A stretch of 64,000 bases of DNA, taken from Zizania palustris. Taxonomy: Eukaryota; Streptophyta; Magnoliopsida; Poales; Poaceae. The DNA lies in assembly GCA_019279435.1 (NCBI GenBank), contig JAAALK010000289.1:45139164-45203163 (forward strand). Direction: 5' to 3'. A program made the translations under genes and the position numbers. The notes beneath the pieces were generated by a model. That model was given only the letters and a program-made list of their open reading frames with translations, did no database searches and was not told the DNA's origin. This document shows positions 22,704-34,487 of the stretch, piece after piece (within the stretch, counting starts at the first letter, position 1; each line of letters begins with the position of its first letter).

Positions 22704-23660
22704 AACCATTTAACAACTAAAAGGGCTGAGGCTAATGCACTTTGTTCAGTGATTGCACTTGTTGGGGGAAATAATTCCGTCTGTGCGTGCTAAGCCTCTC
22801 AGTGCTGCTCCGGTGCTCCAACGCAGAGGCTCTGATGCATGCTGAGCCCCCTCCTCAGGCAAGGGCTCCTAGGAGGATTCGAAAGGCTCGCTAGCGCTTT
22901 GATGCCGGATCGAGCGGAGGCCTTCGGTAAGGCCCCTCAAGACTCCACGTCGAAGGAGCGCAGCTAAACGGTTCGTGATGATTACACCACCAGGCATTGT
23001 CTGCCGGACAAGATGTCTACTTTATGAAGATGTCCTATCGTGACGAGACGCCCACTTAGTCAAGACGTGCACCATCGCTCGGACGGGACGTTTGCCCTAT
23101 CCGAGCGTCAGCATGAATTTGAATCGTTCTACCCCTACGGGGTCCGATGAATAAAATCCGTTATGACTGTTGTAACTAGAGGGTAAAGGGGCATTTTCCT
23201 TAGGGATCTCCTCTATAAATACCTCCCTTCTCTCTACCGTAAAAAGATGTAAAAAGGATTTAGACCAAAAAAGTAAACGCACACTTAGAGCCCAGCAGAG
23301 TTATTATCCTATTTAGAGGCTTTGTTTGGACTCAAAATACTTCCTTCAGCCAAGTGTTGTTCTTCAAATTATTTAAACCTGTTAGCGTAAACTTTTACGC
23401 CAAAACAACACTCATTTTACTAATGAGGTGGTTTTAGGGTACAACCAGAGTGGCTTGTTTGATTAATTAAAGGCACCAAACAGGAGCTATTTAAGACTGT
23501 ATTTGTGATTACCATTTAACAACTAAAAGGGCTGAGGCTAACGCATTTTGTTCAGTGATTGCACTCCTTTTACTATTAGGGTACAACCAGAATGGTTTAT
23601 TTGATGATTAATTAAAAGGCCCCAAACAGGAGCTATTTAAGACTGTATTAGTATTATCGG
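22704..23660. repeat. Local tandem duplication, one copy interrupted by an LTR
   Basis: The segment ACCATTTAACAACTAAAAGG through CAAACAGGAGCTATTTAAGA occurs twice. Copy 1 is split by the LTR (22704-22759 and 23413 to about 23510). Copy 2 (about 23511-23650) is uninterrupted and shows the site gcact joined directly to the downstream sequence. Apart from the LTR the copies differ by point changes and small indels. Confidence 0.85.
22760..23407 (+). mobile_element. Solo LTR (648 bp)
   Basis: It starts TGTTGGGGGAAATAATTCCG and ends GCCAAAACA. A TATA box lies at 23214-23221 (TATAAATA). Flanks are gcact at 22755-22759 and acact at 23408-23412, a 5-bp target duplication with one mutation. The uninterrupted paralogous site at about 23568 independently confirms both ends. 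No internal element sequence is present, as after unequal LTR recombination. Confidence 0.85.
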
Positions 23661-25550
23661 TTGATAACAAACTCACAGTGCACTAAACTTGATTTGTGGC
23701 CAACTAATTAAGACTAGTAATTGATAACCGTGCAATAAAGCGGTTTGGTGTCTAACGCTCTTGCTTTCTGGTTTGCATGGCAGACAAGTTGGTAGATGAC
23801 CCTTGCTCCACATTGTTGAAATGATTTTTTCAAATAAATCTCCTGTTATAGATTTAGAATTAGCCTTGTGCTGCAAAATGATATAAACCATCTATCTATT
23901 ATATTATATCCTTAAAACAAACTGAAATAGAACATCCATATTTCCTCTCAATGGAGAAAGAAAATATGTGCACTGTTCATTGTGTAGAGGTCCCAAATTA
24001 TAACGATCTAGATTAAAACAGGTTAAATTTTTCTATGTTATTACAATTTTCACAGTTTTGAAATATGTCATAACAGATGGGGCCTACCATAGCATTTTTT
24101 AAATTACAGAAAATTGTAATGGCATTTTTATAAATTTCTGTTAAAACAAAGGTCCACTTCAAGTATAATTTAGAGATAACTGAAATTCGGATTGAAACTA
24201 TTAAAAATATAAGATAAATGCCAAATATAATAACTGAGTTTCCTATAAAAATATACTGGCTTTAATTCTGAATAAGGATTGACATAATTTGAAGCAAATC
24301 TAGCTGCCGAAAGCCCGAAAATGCACAACACTGCTTCCTGCTAGTTCATTAACATGTCGTGAAATATTCGTTAGTTTTTCCTTGAGTACACCCACATTAT
24401 GCCAATCCGGTCTACTCATACACTAAAAACAACAGGATTAAAATTGGACCGGCAGTTGTAATCACACGACAAGGAAATTAAAAGGTGGTGATATCAGAAA
24501 CGTAAATATTTCATATTGAGGACCATTGTGGAGTGCGAAGTCCCAATCATTCAGGCCCCAACTGAAGCTAATGGTTTCGGATATTTCCTCTCCTTGCACC
24601 CAACTAACTATGGTCCATAGGTTGGTAACCATCCCACAAGAATATATTAGGTATAACAAATAATATATAAGCTCATCTGGATTTTGTCATGGATATGTAA
24701 GTTCCTCCTAACTAGTAACCTGCAATTGTCCATCTCACAAGCCATAATTTCATATGCTTACTGGTGTCCAAATTGTCCAATGGCTACAGTACACATTGAT
24801 TTTCATGTTGAAGAAGTGGAAGAGGTCCAGATCATAGCCGTCGTCTAGTCGATATTCATATTAAGGATCAAAGATAATGTTAATCAACCACCATGTGGAT
24901 TTGTCTATACAAGTGATGACCTCATAAAAATATGATGATATCGTTGATCTTCCTTGTTACGGAAAGAATAAGAAGCAGGTGAAAGACTGATGAGTTTGGT
25001 GAATTTTTAATATAGGGTTGACCAAGCAGATGAACTAGCTTAGAATATAAAATAGAAAGTCCCACATGAAATTAGTTTGATTAGAGCATGACAATAGCTA
25101 TGATTCTGGAAGCAAAATTATTCTAGAGAAAATAAAAATAAGGTGAGTGGCAGATGATATTCATTTAGGCTGTATGTACCAGATACCTGTTCCAGTTCAT
25201 CCTGTTTAACTGAAGAATTAAACAAGGAAAAAGTCCATCATCTGTGCTTCCGTTGTTTAAGACCTCATCCTGTTTTTAATATGCACATGGGTTTGTACGG
25301 GTGCACCAAAACTTTTCCTTGTTAAATGAAGAAACACTAGAATTTTAGAGCTGATGAGATCATGGCTTTTTTTTAAAAAAATAATAATACATGGATGATC
25401 CGTATACAACCAGTCTACTGCTATGTGCGTGGTATACAGAATAGATCTTTTTCATGTCGACATGATTCTGTCCGAGAATAGAAACAAGCTCCATAGTCTC
25501 CATATGGTCTTCTAATGTAGCATGTAGAATTGTAGATGCCCATATTGCAC
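23661..25550. other. Intergenic region, nothing recognised
   Basis: AT-rich DNA lacking supported coding sequence. No transposon boundaries could be closed here. Confidence 0.5.
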
Positions 25551-25553
25551 TGA

Positions 25554-25853
25554 GGTCCTGTTTGGATGACCATGCTTATTTTTAGAGACTAAAACTTGCT
25601 TATTTTTGTATAGACTAAAGTTTAGTTCTTTTGTTTAGATGTAATAACTAAACATCATTTAACGAGGAGTTCATAAATGAGGATAGAGTATGTATGATAT
25701 TTTTAGTCCTTATAAGTAATTTCTAAGGGACTAATTGACTAAATTTTAGGGACTAAAGTTTAGTCCTCATAAGCAATGGTGTTTGAGATTTTAGGGACTA
25801 AATGAGACTAAACTTTAGTCCCTAAAAATAAGCAACCCAATCCAAACAGGACC
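25554..25853. mobile_element. Tourist-like MITE (300 bp)
   Basis: Inverted ends GGTCCTGTTTGGATGACC and CCAATCCAAACAGGACC are flanked by a 3-bp duplication tga. The GG(G/T)CCTGTTTGG-type end and 3-bp duplication suit PIF/Harbinger Tourist elements, although those usually duplicate TAA or TTA. The interior repeats GGGACTAAA/TTTAGTCCC words in both orientations. It lies about 700 bp upstream of the MYB gene. Confidence 0.75.
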
Positions 25854-26250
25854 TGAATAAAGAGAGAGAGGTCATTTGCGCTATATCGAGGATTTTAGAT
25901 TAATGGTATCACCACTAATTTGTCTACTAATAATCATAACTTTCAGTGGAGCATTGAGATCACCAGTTGGACCAGACTGTTGTCGTAGCCATCACAGCTT
26001 GGATCTGCCCCCTTAATTGTGCTTCACGAGGTATGATATGAGCTTGGGCAAGTCGGCATCATGGGGGGAAAAGGAGGTGAACCTAATTTGAAACAGATTA
26101 GAGAAGACAGGAAGGCATCAAGAGTGGTGGCGTGGTGGAGATGACACAGTTAGTTAGCTAGCTGTTAAAACCGAGAGCGCTTGTGGTGGGGAGGTAGGCG
26201 TCAGCCATCAAAACCAAGCCCACGGTTGGCGCCGGCTTACCTCACTTTAC

Positions 26251-26257
26251 ACCTACC
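26251..26257 (+). promoter_or_regulatory. AC element / SMRE in MYB promoter
   Basis: ACCTACC matches the AC element bound by phenylpropanoid MYB factors and the secondary-wall MYB element ACC(A/T)A(A/C)(T/C). It lies about 180 bp upstream of the TATA box of a gene whose own product belongs to a family that binds such sites. Confidence 0.5.
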
Positions 26258-26388
26258 TTGATGAGGCTTATCAGGCAGTGTGTCGTGTGTGCTGTGGCTT
26301 CGTAAAAACAGGTAAAACCAGTGATGAGTCCATGACCTTGGAGGCAGAGCAAGGCCGGAGGGAGGGCTACCAGCTTAACCTTTTTCTC

Positions 26389-26395
26389 ACCAACT
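26389..26395 (+). promoter_or_regulatory. Second SMRE-type MYB site in MYB promoter
   Basis: ACCAACT, 40 bp upstream of the TATA box, matches ACC(A/T)A(A/C)(T/C). With the site at 26251 it makes self-repression plausible. Confidence 0.45.
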
Positions 26396-26434
26396 CGGGC
26401 CTCTAGAAGACCTCGCCGGATCGAGTCAAGTGCC

Positions 26435-26442
26435 TATAAAAA
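26435..26442 (+). promoter_or_regulatory. TATA box of the MYB gene
   Basis: TATAAAAA lies 105 bp before the ATG, implying a transcription start near 26466 and a 5' untranslated region of about 80 nt. Confidence 0.7.
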
Positions 26443-26546
26443 TCCACCCACCCGTTGCTGCGCAGCAACAGCAACCACCGGACAGGAAGAGGAGCTAGCT
26501 GTGCAGAAGACAAAGAAAAGCCCAAGTTGTTGCGGTGGTGATCGCC

Positions 26547-27410
26547 ATGGGGAGATCGCCGTGTTGCGAGAAGGCGCACACGAACAAGGGTGCGTGGACC
26601 AAGGAGGAAGATGACCGGCTCATTGCCTACATCAAGGCGCACGGCGAGGGCTGCTGGCGCTCTCTCCCCAAGGCCGCCGGACTCCTCCGCTGCGGCAAGA
26701 GCTGCCGCCTCCGGTGGATCAACTACCTCCGGCCCGACCTCAAGCGCGGCAACTTCACCGAGGAGGAAGACGAGCTGATCATCAAGTTCCACAGCCTCTT
26801 AGGCAACAAGTACGTATCTCAAAGACATCATCCCAACTCCTGATATCTGGATGTTGCATGCGTATGAGCTCAATGAGTTTCTGTGTATAAAAAAAACTCG
26901 TTTTTGATACTGTTCGTGTTGCCTAAACTGTTGGTTGCTATTCCTGTTTGATGCAGATGGTCGCTGATAGCTGGGAGGTTGCCGGGAAGGACAGACAACG
27001 AGATCAAGAACTACTGGAACACTCACATCAGACGAAAGCTGCTCAGCCGGGGGATCGACCCGGTGACACACCGGCCGATCAACGAGAACGCGTCCAACAT
27101 AACCATATCGTTCGAGGCCGCAGCGGCGACGAGGGACGACAAGGCCGCCGTGTTCCGGCGAGAGGAGCCGAAGGTGACACCGGAGCCAGCTGACTGGGGT
27201 CAGGGGAAGCCACTCAAGTGCCCTGACCTCAACCTGGATCTCTGCATCAGCCTCCCGTCCCATGAGGAGCCCGTGAAGCCGGTGAAGAGGGAGGCCGGCG
27301 TCTGCTTCAGCTGCAGCCTCGGTCTCCCCAAGAGCACAGAGTGCAAGTGCAGCAGCTTCCTGGGCCTCAGGGCTGCTATGCTAGACTTCAGAAGCCTTGA
27401 AATGAAATGA
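26547..27410 (+). CDS. R2R3-MYB transcription repressor, subgroup 4 (MYB4/MYB31/MYB42-like), 238 aa
   Basis: Exons are 26547-26809 and 26957-27410, joined in phase 2 by a GT-AG intron inside the R3 repeat. The first intron usual in R2R3-MYBs is absent. R2 spans about residues 13-63 and R3 about 66-114 ([40 protein letters not shown]). R3 contains the bHLH-interaction signature: E76-L77, K80, L84, L91, R95. Then come the subgroup-4 marks: [14 protein letters not shown], the EAR repression motif LNLDL at 179-183, a zinc-finger-like C204/C207/C217/C219 cluster and the C-terminal LDFRSLEMK. Family members repress lignin and other phenylpropanoid genes by binding AC elements in the nucleus. The start MGRSPCCEK is diagnostic. 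Maize MYB31 or MYB42 is the nearest match from memory; exact orthology is unverified. Confidence 0.95.
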
Positions 27411-30400
27411 GCATCTCCTCCTCCTCCTCCTCGCTAGATCCTTCGTTTTGTCACTTAGGTATTGGTTAGCCTCCAGGTGAAATAGTGGGTGAAAGAGAAA
27501 GATCAGAAGAAAGTGAGGACTTGTGCTCTGCCTTGCCAAGATCCTCTCTGCTAGCTAGCTCTCTTGCTCTGCTCCATTTTGTCTGTGTAATTACTATATT
27601 GACTAATCATGACAAACAATACTTGATGCTACCTTACCTAGTCACTTCCCTGTAACTAATTAAGCCCTTTTGCAATTAAACTTGTTGGGGATGGAAGCCT
27701 AAGCTTAGATTCATTCAGTGTCTCATGAGGGAGCTTTCAAGATTGGGCCATTGAACCAGATCTCTTATTGGTGAGTGGTGACTTACCCAGCATGTGACCA
27801 TTGCCTAATCCTCCTGCAGTTTTGATAAAGCGCCCCGTGAGGTAGACCACGCTTTACGACCTGTCTGCTTTGCTCACCCCTCTGGCTGCACACAAGATTG
27901 GTGTGCTTTGCTGCCTCCTTTTCGCTGGGATGTACTGCATATACTGTTCCTGTTTCTATGTACACGGCGCGAGAGTAGTGCTACATCGTTTTCTCATGTC
28001 TCTTTTGGAACAGGGATTAGGTCCCAATTGGAACAGATAGGATGCGTTTGGTTGATCAGATTTAAAAATATTCTGTAAGCTGCGTGACAAAATTATTGTG
28101 AAATGAGCTTAAAAAAACTACAGAACTGTTTGGGTAGAATAATTGTGGATCTGTAATAGAATAATTTTATAAAATTTAACAACACAAACAAAACGGGCGA
28201 ATACATACCTCAATTAAGTGTAAATATAATAAGCTCATAGACTAGTAAAAAGATAGGACAACATAAACCGTAAGGTTGCGAAATCTAGGACATGTGCAAC
28301 TTTTGTTTTATACCGCCAAAAAACGTTATAATTGGAAAAACTATTTTTATCTAATATTTATTTGCTTTAACTTTGAGCTTTCTAATCCATAGGCTGATTG
28401 AAAAACCTAAACCGTGTTCATTCGTAACTGTATTATATTATGTGAAATACTACCAAATAAATAGGCATACAATTTTGATAATCTAATTTCAGAACTGTAT
28501 TATACTCCGTGAAATACTACCAAATAAATATGAATGCAATTCTGATAATCAAAATAGAGCCTCAGACATAAATATGCTAAGTAAATTCTTTTATTACCTT
28601 CAGAGATTGCCGTGTCTCTCAAGCGCGGTAATTACACAAATCTATGTCCCGATGATAACGTTGTTCTTTTTTATCCCTTTTTTGCACGTTGGTAATGGAA
28701 GTATACCTAAGCGTAGAAGGAAGGTAGCAAGCGAAGTGATAAAAAGGACAAGGAAACCATTTAAATATGGGGTTTGTTAGGTAAGGCCATGCCTTTTCGG
28801 AATGGTTGTCCTTAGCATAGGTTTTTACTCGTTGAGTTAACGGGTACAGGTATGGATATGCATTACCCGTACCCGCCATACTCGATTGCCATCCTTAGAA
28901 CCAACCAAACTGACTCCACCATGCAGGGTGATACGGATAATTTTTGAGAAATTTTATCAGCTTTGAGGAAGGAGATGTATCAAATATGAGCCATCCATTA
29001 TATCCATCTAACAATTGAGATTAATGTAGTACCTCTTGGTAACTGGTGGGATAAAATGGTACCTCCTAAACTAAAGGGTATTTTTGTATTTTTGTGCGTT
29101 GAGATTAATGGGCAATGACTAAACGGTCAGGCCGATGGGCAGCAAGTCGTTGGCATGGTGTGGTCATCGACGGGACAGTGGGTGACGCAGGTGGCGGGGC
29201 GACAGCGGCACGACCGTGGGCAGTAGCGGCGTCGGTGCGGGCAGCGGCGGTGGGATTCACAAATCGCGAGGAGGCGGTAGGGCTACGGGGAAACTGGTGC
29301 ATCCTACGTGGCGGGTCGTCGGCGGGCCGGTAGTGGCGGGTCGCCAATGGCGATGGTGGGTAGCGACGGAGCGGCGGGGTGGTGGAGATGGCATGCTCAA
29401 TTTTTTTCCAATCATGTACTTATGAAATTAATGGTAAAATTTGATTTGGTACCTTGTACTTGTTGGTACCTCCACTAAGGATGGTAAAAGCCCTCTTAAT
29501 TTTTATTTGTCTTGCCGATTAATCGTAAACTCAGTTATCATTATTGTTTTGCAGAAATTAGATTGGTTACCGTGATAACTATTCAAAATTGATATTCGAC
29601 TACTACATGTAACGAGACAAGACCTATTCACTCATTTGGAATGAAGGATTGATGAATAGGAAAAATGAAGGAAAAATTCATTTTCCTTGGATTTCATTGG
29701 AAAATCATAGGAATTTAAACATCCACTCCGACCTCTTTTTTCCTTTCCTTTGCTAAGTCCAAAACAAATTAATACATAAAACTTCAAATAAGGAAACATA
29801 AATAGCTTTAATAGAAATGTTTAGAAAAAATCATATATACATCTCTAATATTTTCTATGTTTTCGAATCCTCAATTTTCTACCGTACATTCTTTTCGTAT
29901 TCTCCCTATCACATCAGACATACTGTAGCTAGAAATATCCATTAATATTGTATTAAGATTTTGTGCGTATTTTTGAAAAAAAAACAATTTACTCGAGCCT
30001 AGACGTTAACAATTGCCGCCCGATCCGGCCGGTTTGGTGCCACCACCTGCGGTATAACCGCCCGGTGCCCGGTATTACAAACCGGCTGGACGCGTCGTAT
30101 CGCCCCTCTCCTCTCCTCTCCCGGGTGGCGGCGCGGCAAGCCCGTGGCTTGGCCTAGTACGTACCACAAAGCTGCGGTTTTGGATGCTTTCTCGCTGCAT
30201 CTTTGCATTGCCCGCTCGATCGCTAGCTAAGCAGCGCTTTACTGCGCTCTGCACCGGTCGTCGGCGGCGGCGGCGCGCGCGCGGCGTCGTCGGCGTGTCG
30301 CTGGTATCTCTCATCGTGCGCGGGGTTGGCAACGGCGGATGCGGTTTGCTAGCTAGCTGCTGCCTTGTCTGACGCAACGCTCGCGCGTGGTGCGTTGTGA

Positions 30401-31195
30401 TGCAACTTTTAGAACAGAATGACTGACAGAGCTCATCTCGAAATCTATACTAAAATTAAAGCGAAACATCTAAACCTAAATCTAGTTAGATCCTGTTTCA
30501 CCACGTTGGTTTATTTTTCTGAAGTGTTTTCTTATGGATTCATTTTTTAGAAATTTTTTTTGACTTAATTCTAACTCTACAGGTAAAGTAAAGAAGCTAA
30601 CTCCGCTAAATGCTCCCTAGTTCAGTCTCCAGCGCGGCTCGCCAATTCAAATCATGATTATTACGGATTATCCCGGACACGTTTCTTAAGCTTGCAAATT
30701 ATTAGATTGTTTTTTTAAAAAAATATTCATCGGTACATCTTTTAAAACAGTTTAAACCAACTTTTAAATTTTCTAATTTATTCAGCTATACATTTAAATA
30801 ACTATAGTAAACTCAACAGGACAAGCCCCCAAAACATAGAATCTTTCTTTAACCATGATTATAAAGCATATCCGACTAAATTTTAGATATTGGGTTATGT
30901 ACCATTACATAGCAATTCATATGTTAAATGTGCTCATTATCTTCTTCATAGTTCATGATTAGCAAATAATTATCGACTTATTTTTTTAGTTTTGCTTTGT
31001 GTCTCCGGAACCAGCCACAGGTATATATCCCTGTTTGAACGGCCCGAGGTTAATTACAGCCGCTGTGTTGTAGATGTAGATAGAAATGCCAATTTGACTT
31101 TAGCATGCAGGTTAATTGTACAATACAGTAGTAAGAAGCATGCCGGCCGGTGCTACGCCGCATCACCGGTCGGTCGATATAGATTGGAACGATTG
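27411..31195. other. Intergenic region downstream of the MYB gene
   Basis: 27411 to about 27700 is probably the MYB 3' untranslated region. The rest is AT-rich with MITE-like fragments (28040-28200; 29590-29750) that I could not close. Two short GC-rich patches (29100-29380 and 30000-30370) produce open frames without recognisable domains; I do not call genes there. Confidence 0.45.
28426..28559. repeat. 67-bp tandem duplication
   Basis: GTGAAATACTACCAAATAAA recurs at 28442 and 28509 with matching flanks (ctgtattata before, ttctgataatc-like after). The two 67-bp units differ by several substitutions. Confidence 0.7.
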
Positions 31196-31532
31196 AATTT
31201 TTAAAAAAAATAATATTTTTTTAAAAAATCAAATCTGTATGGCCGTTTGAAAAAATTGCAAAAGTAGAATGCGGTCGGCACTTGAAGTGCTGACTGGATG
31301 TCACGTCAGCTCTAATCGGTACTTCAAGTGCCGACTGGAACTAACATGGTAGAATTTGACAGGGGAAAGCATTCAGTCGGTACTTGAAGTGACGACTGGA
31401 GCTGACGTAGCATCTAATCGGCACTTTGAGTGCCGACCTCATGTTATTTTTGTAAATTTTTCATATGTTCATACAAATTTGATTTTTTTATTAAAAAATA
31501 TTATTATTTTTTTAAAAAAAATCTGGTACGAT
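31196..31532. mobile_element. Foldback element with palindrome array, family copy 1
   Basis: Outer arms are inverted: the left AAAAAATCAAATCTGTATGG pairs with the right CATACAAATTTGATTTTTTT. Between them lie four near-palindromes of about 20 bp, each of the form TCGGCACTTGAAGTGCCGA (about 31274, 31316, 31376 and 31418), joined by CTGACGT-type spacers. The inner part consists of two units in direct order. A related copy is at 55998-56251. The target duplication is unclear. Confidence 0.65.
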
Positions 31533-32619
31533 CTATATAAATATATTCTGGTAAAAAATGAGATTTTTATCTCCTCTAGCTGCAACCTTGCTCTATCTAT
31601 CGACGCTAGTATATATCCATCTTCTGGTCACTATCACTTTCCACCCAAAGCACAGACTGCTGGGTGATGCCTATCGAGATAAAAACTCGTCGGTTTATGC
31701 GGTTTTATTAGCCGGTTTGTCCAAATGCCAAACATGCAACTGCGAGACGGGAAAACCTAATCTTTACTTAGTGATTAAGGCCTCCACAGTTTATGACTAG
31801 ATTATACTGTGAGAAAGTAAAATTTGTTTCTTAAATAATCCATAAGACCAGGTTGGATTTTGTCGGTGGAAAAAGTCACGGCCTAAGGCTTCATGAGCTT
31901 ATTTAGCGCTTGTTTGTTTAAGCTTAAGATTATAATAATCCAGTTTATAGAAAAAGCTAGAGAACTAACTTATTAAATTGTTATAATCTGTACTCTAGAT
32001 TATAATAAGTAATAGAAAAAATTACTCAGGTGTCACTAATATATTATAATTTTAAAGAATTTTCTATATGTTACTGTCAATTGCCGGTGAATATAGCGAC
32101 TTTCATCTGTTATTGATACCCCGATAATATATTAACAAACTATAAAAATTATAATCACGAAAAAATAACCCAAATAATAACTCCCAACTGATGCGTCGCA
32201 GAAAGGCCCTCGAGCGTTAAATAACTCCAGCACTGTCGCAAACTCATGCTGCACATCACATTCAATTCATGGTCGTCGTTGCAGAGCCGGCTGGTGAGCT
32301 ACAGCGACCGGACGTACGGGAGACCGGATGAGTGAATGCACGGCCGGCCGGGGAGCGAGACGGACGGCGCGGCGACCGGCGTACATTGGTGGACGACGAC
32401 GCGAGAGGCTGCCGGCGCCGGTGACGACGACGAATTGAAGCATGCAGCACGCTAGCTGCAGGGCCAGTGCCATGGCCTGACGGTGACATGCATGCATGGT
32501 TGGTAGCCAATCCGGTATGGATGCATCTCCCTGTCCTAACACTAACTGCTCCATGTTCTACAATACAAATATTTCTAGCATTTGAAACTCATGTTAAAGT
32601 ACGAATATTTTAAATTACT
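31533..32619. other. Intergenic region, no gene recognised
   Basis: AT-rich. At 31905-32010 a segment starting cttgtttgtttaagctt resembles the TTGTTTGTTTTAG repeat family seen at 40656 and 61400. No coding region is supported. Confidence 0.4.
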
Positions 32620-33020
32620 ACTCTGCTATATTAAAGCGGACAGTGGTCGTCCGTCCACAGCCTCCCTCCCCGTGCAGCGCGCCTCTCACTTCCAATAAAA
32701 AATCAATCAAAACTTATACCCTAAAAAAACCGGTGCAACCGGCCCCCGGCCTCTAAGCGCGACGTGCGCCCCCTGTGCAACCGTGCCCCGCCTCCTGTGC
32801 AACCGTTCAGCATGCAACGCATGCATGCGCGCAGCGCATGATTCATTGCGTGAGAAGAAAAGAGGAAAAGAATAAAGGAAAAAAGAATAAAAAATAAAAT
32901 AAAAACCCAGAAAAAGAAAATTGTATTTATATTTCAGTCTTTTAATTTATGTATTTTGCGCGGAAATAAAAAACCTATTATAAAATAAGATTCTGTTACA
33001 AAGCATAGGCCTCTGACTAG
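32620..33020 (+). mobile_element. Short non-autonomous Helitron (401 bp)
   Basis: The 5' end CTCTGCTATATTAAAGCGG and the next ~20 bp (CAGTGGTCGTCCGTCC) match the 5' end of the Helitron at 54324-55311. The last 27 bp (from gttacaaagcat to CTAG) match that element's 3' end at 21 or more positions. The 3' terminus is CTAG followed by T, the Helitron rule. The first base is altered from the usual TC. No Rep/helicase is encoded. Confidence 0.7.
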
Positions 33021-34168
33021 TATCCAATAAAACACTTTAAAAAATATAAGTTATAGAAATTTCTAGTGTTAATTTTGATACTGATACCTTATTTACTAAG
33101 AGAAGAATTTTATGGTGCCCCAAATATTATGAACTGTCCAATCTGCACGATGAAACGACTCGAATTTATTTGAGAAGGTAATAGATCCTATAATAGTTTT
33201 TTAATATATGTGGACTTATATACATATAGCAATTAATTAATTTATTTGTATGTTATTATCAAATTAATTGTTACGTGCACTAAAAAATAATCAACAAAGT
33301 AATCAGGAAGTATTAAAAAAACAAGAAAGGTGGATCCATCCAATGGGAAACGGATAGATAGTAGCCGCTGTTCCCATCACTGCAGAGTAACGAAACCTGG
33401 ATATGCATGGATTTGGCAGATGGATCCTCTCTTGCTGTCGAGTGATTAATTGCGTGGTTGTTGGCTGCATGCATGCCTGCCAATCATTCACTCACTCATC
33501 CGATCCATCAACGCAATCCATCCATCTGTTCCTAGCTTCATCTCATCTGCTGAATGAACATTCTGGTCGAATTGAAAATCTCGTGTTGAATTCTCGAATG
33601 TTTTCTTCAAGTATCACCAGTTAATTAGTTTCAGAAGTTCACACCGAGTTACTTACATACATACATACATACACGCCGTGTGCAGTTTTCTCAACGTGTA
33701 TAATATTAAAAGAGAACTTGTACACTGTTTAAATATGTAGCTAATTAAAGATTTTCAAATGGACAATATTTTTAAGAAGTCCACGTGGTTCGATTTTGTT
33801 TGAAAAACATATGATTTTTTATGTTTGTAAGAAGGAGGATTAGTGAGTTCTGATGGGATCCGATAACAATTCACTCATATTTTTTCGCAAAACACGAGCT
33901 CAGACATTAATAAAATCGATAAAAAAAAGTTCAGAAGACTGCAATCCATGTCATATACAGGTGGACTCACGGACGATATAATACACCCAATAGACACCAA
34001 CTACACCTCATTGCCTTCACCTAGTTTTCAGTTTAGATAAATTATTACAGGGCTAGCGAAAAATAAAAAAATGCAGACTATTCTTTATAAATTTATTCTT
34101 AAGTTACAATATATCTATATTAGACCTATAATAAGTACATATAATTAATAGAATGTATTAAATATCTA
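33021..34168. other. Intergenic region, no gene recognised
   Basis: AT-rich DNA with a short (CATA)n microsatellite at about 33652-33671. No supported genes. Confidence 0.5.
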
Positions 34169-34176
34169 TTTACTGT

Positions 34177-34487
34177 CAGGGCCGGTCCTGAGGCAGTGCC
34201 GGTGGTGCGACCGCACCGGGCCTCCGAAAATAGAGGACCTCCAAATTTTAGTATGCTAATAAATCTCACAAGTATTAATAAAGCTCAGTTGCAAATTAGT
34301 CATAAGTCACGAACAACAGGCCTGTTAGAAGAAATTGTTTTAAATAATCTAGAGATATTTCTCCTTTGTATTTAAACTTATTAGTGTGAGATTTGTTAAT
34401 GACACTAAATTTTTCAATATTATTTTGTAATGAGGGCCTCCATTTTTTGTTCCGCACTAGGCCACAAAAATATCAGGGCCGGCCCTG
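34177..34487. mobile_element. hAT-like MITE (311 bp)
   Basis: Terminal inverted repeats CAGGGCCGGTCCTG and CAGGGCCGGCCCTG are themselves near-palindromic. An identical 8-bp duplication tttactgt flanks it (34169-34176 and 34488-34495). Non-coding. Confidence 0.88.

Noticed and set aside
29105..29425. GC-rich open frames on both strands
   Set aside because: Simple GGC/GTG-rich composition, no conserved motif, no splice context.
31250..31440. Repeated palindromes considered as a CRISPR-like array
   Set aside because: Only four diverged units with uneven spacers inside a plant foldback transposon. There is no cas context and the genome is eukaryotic.
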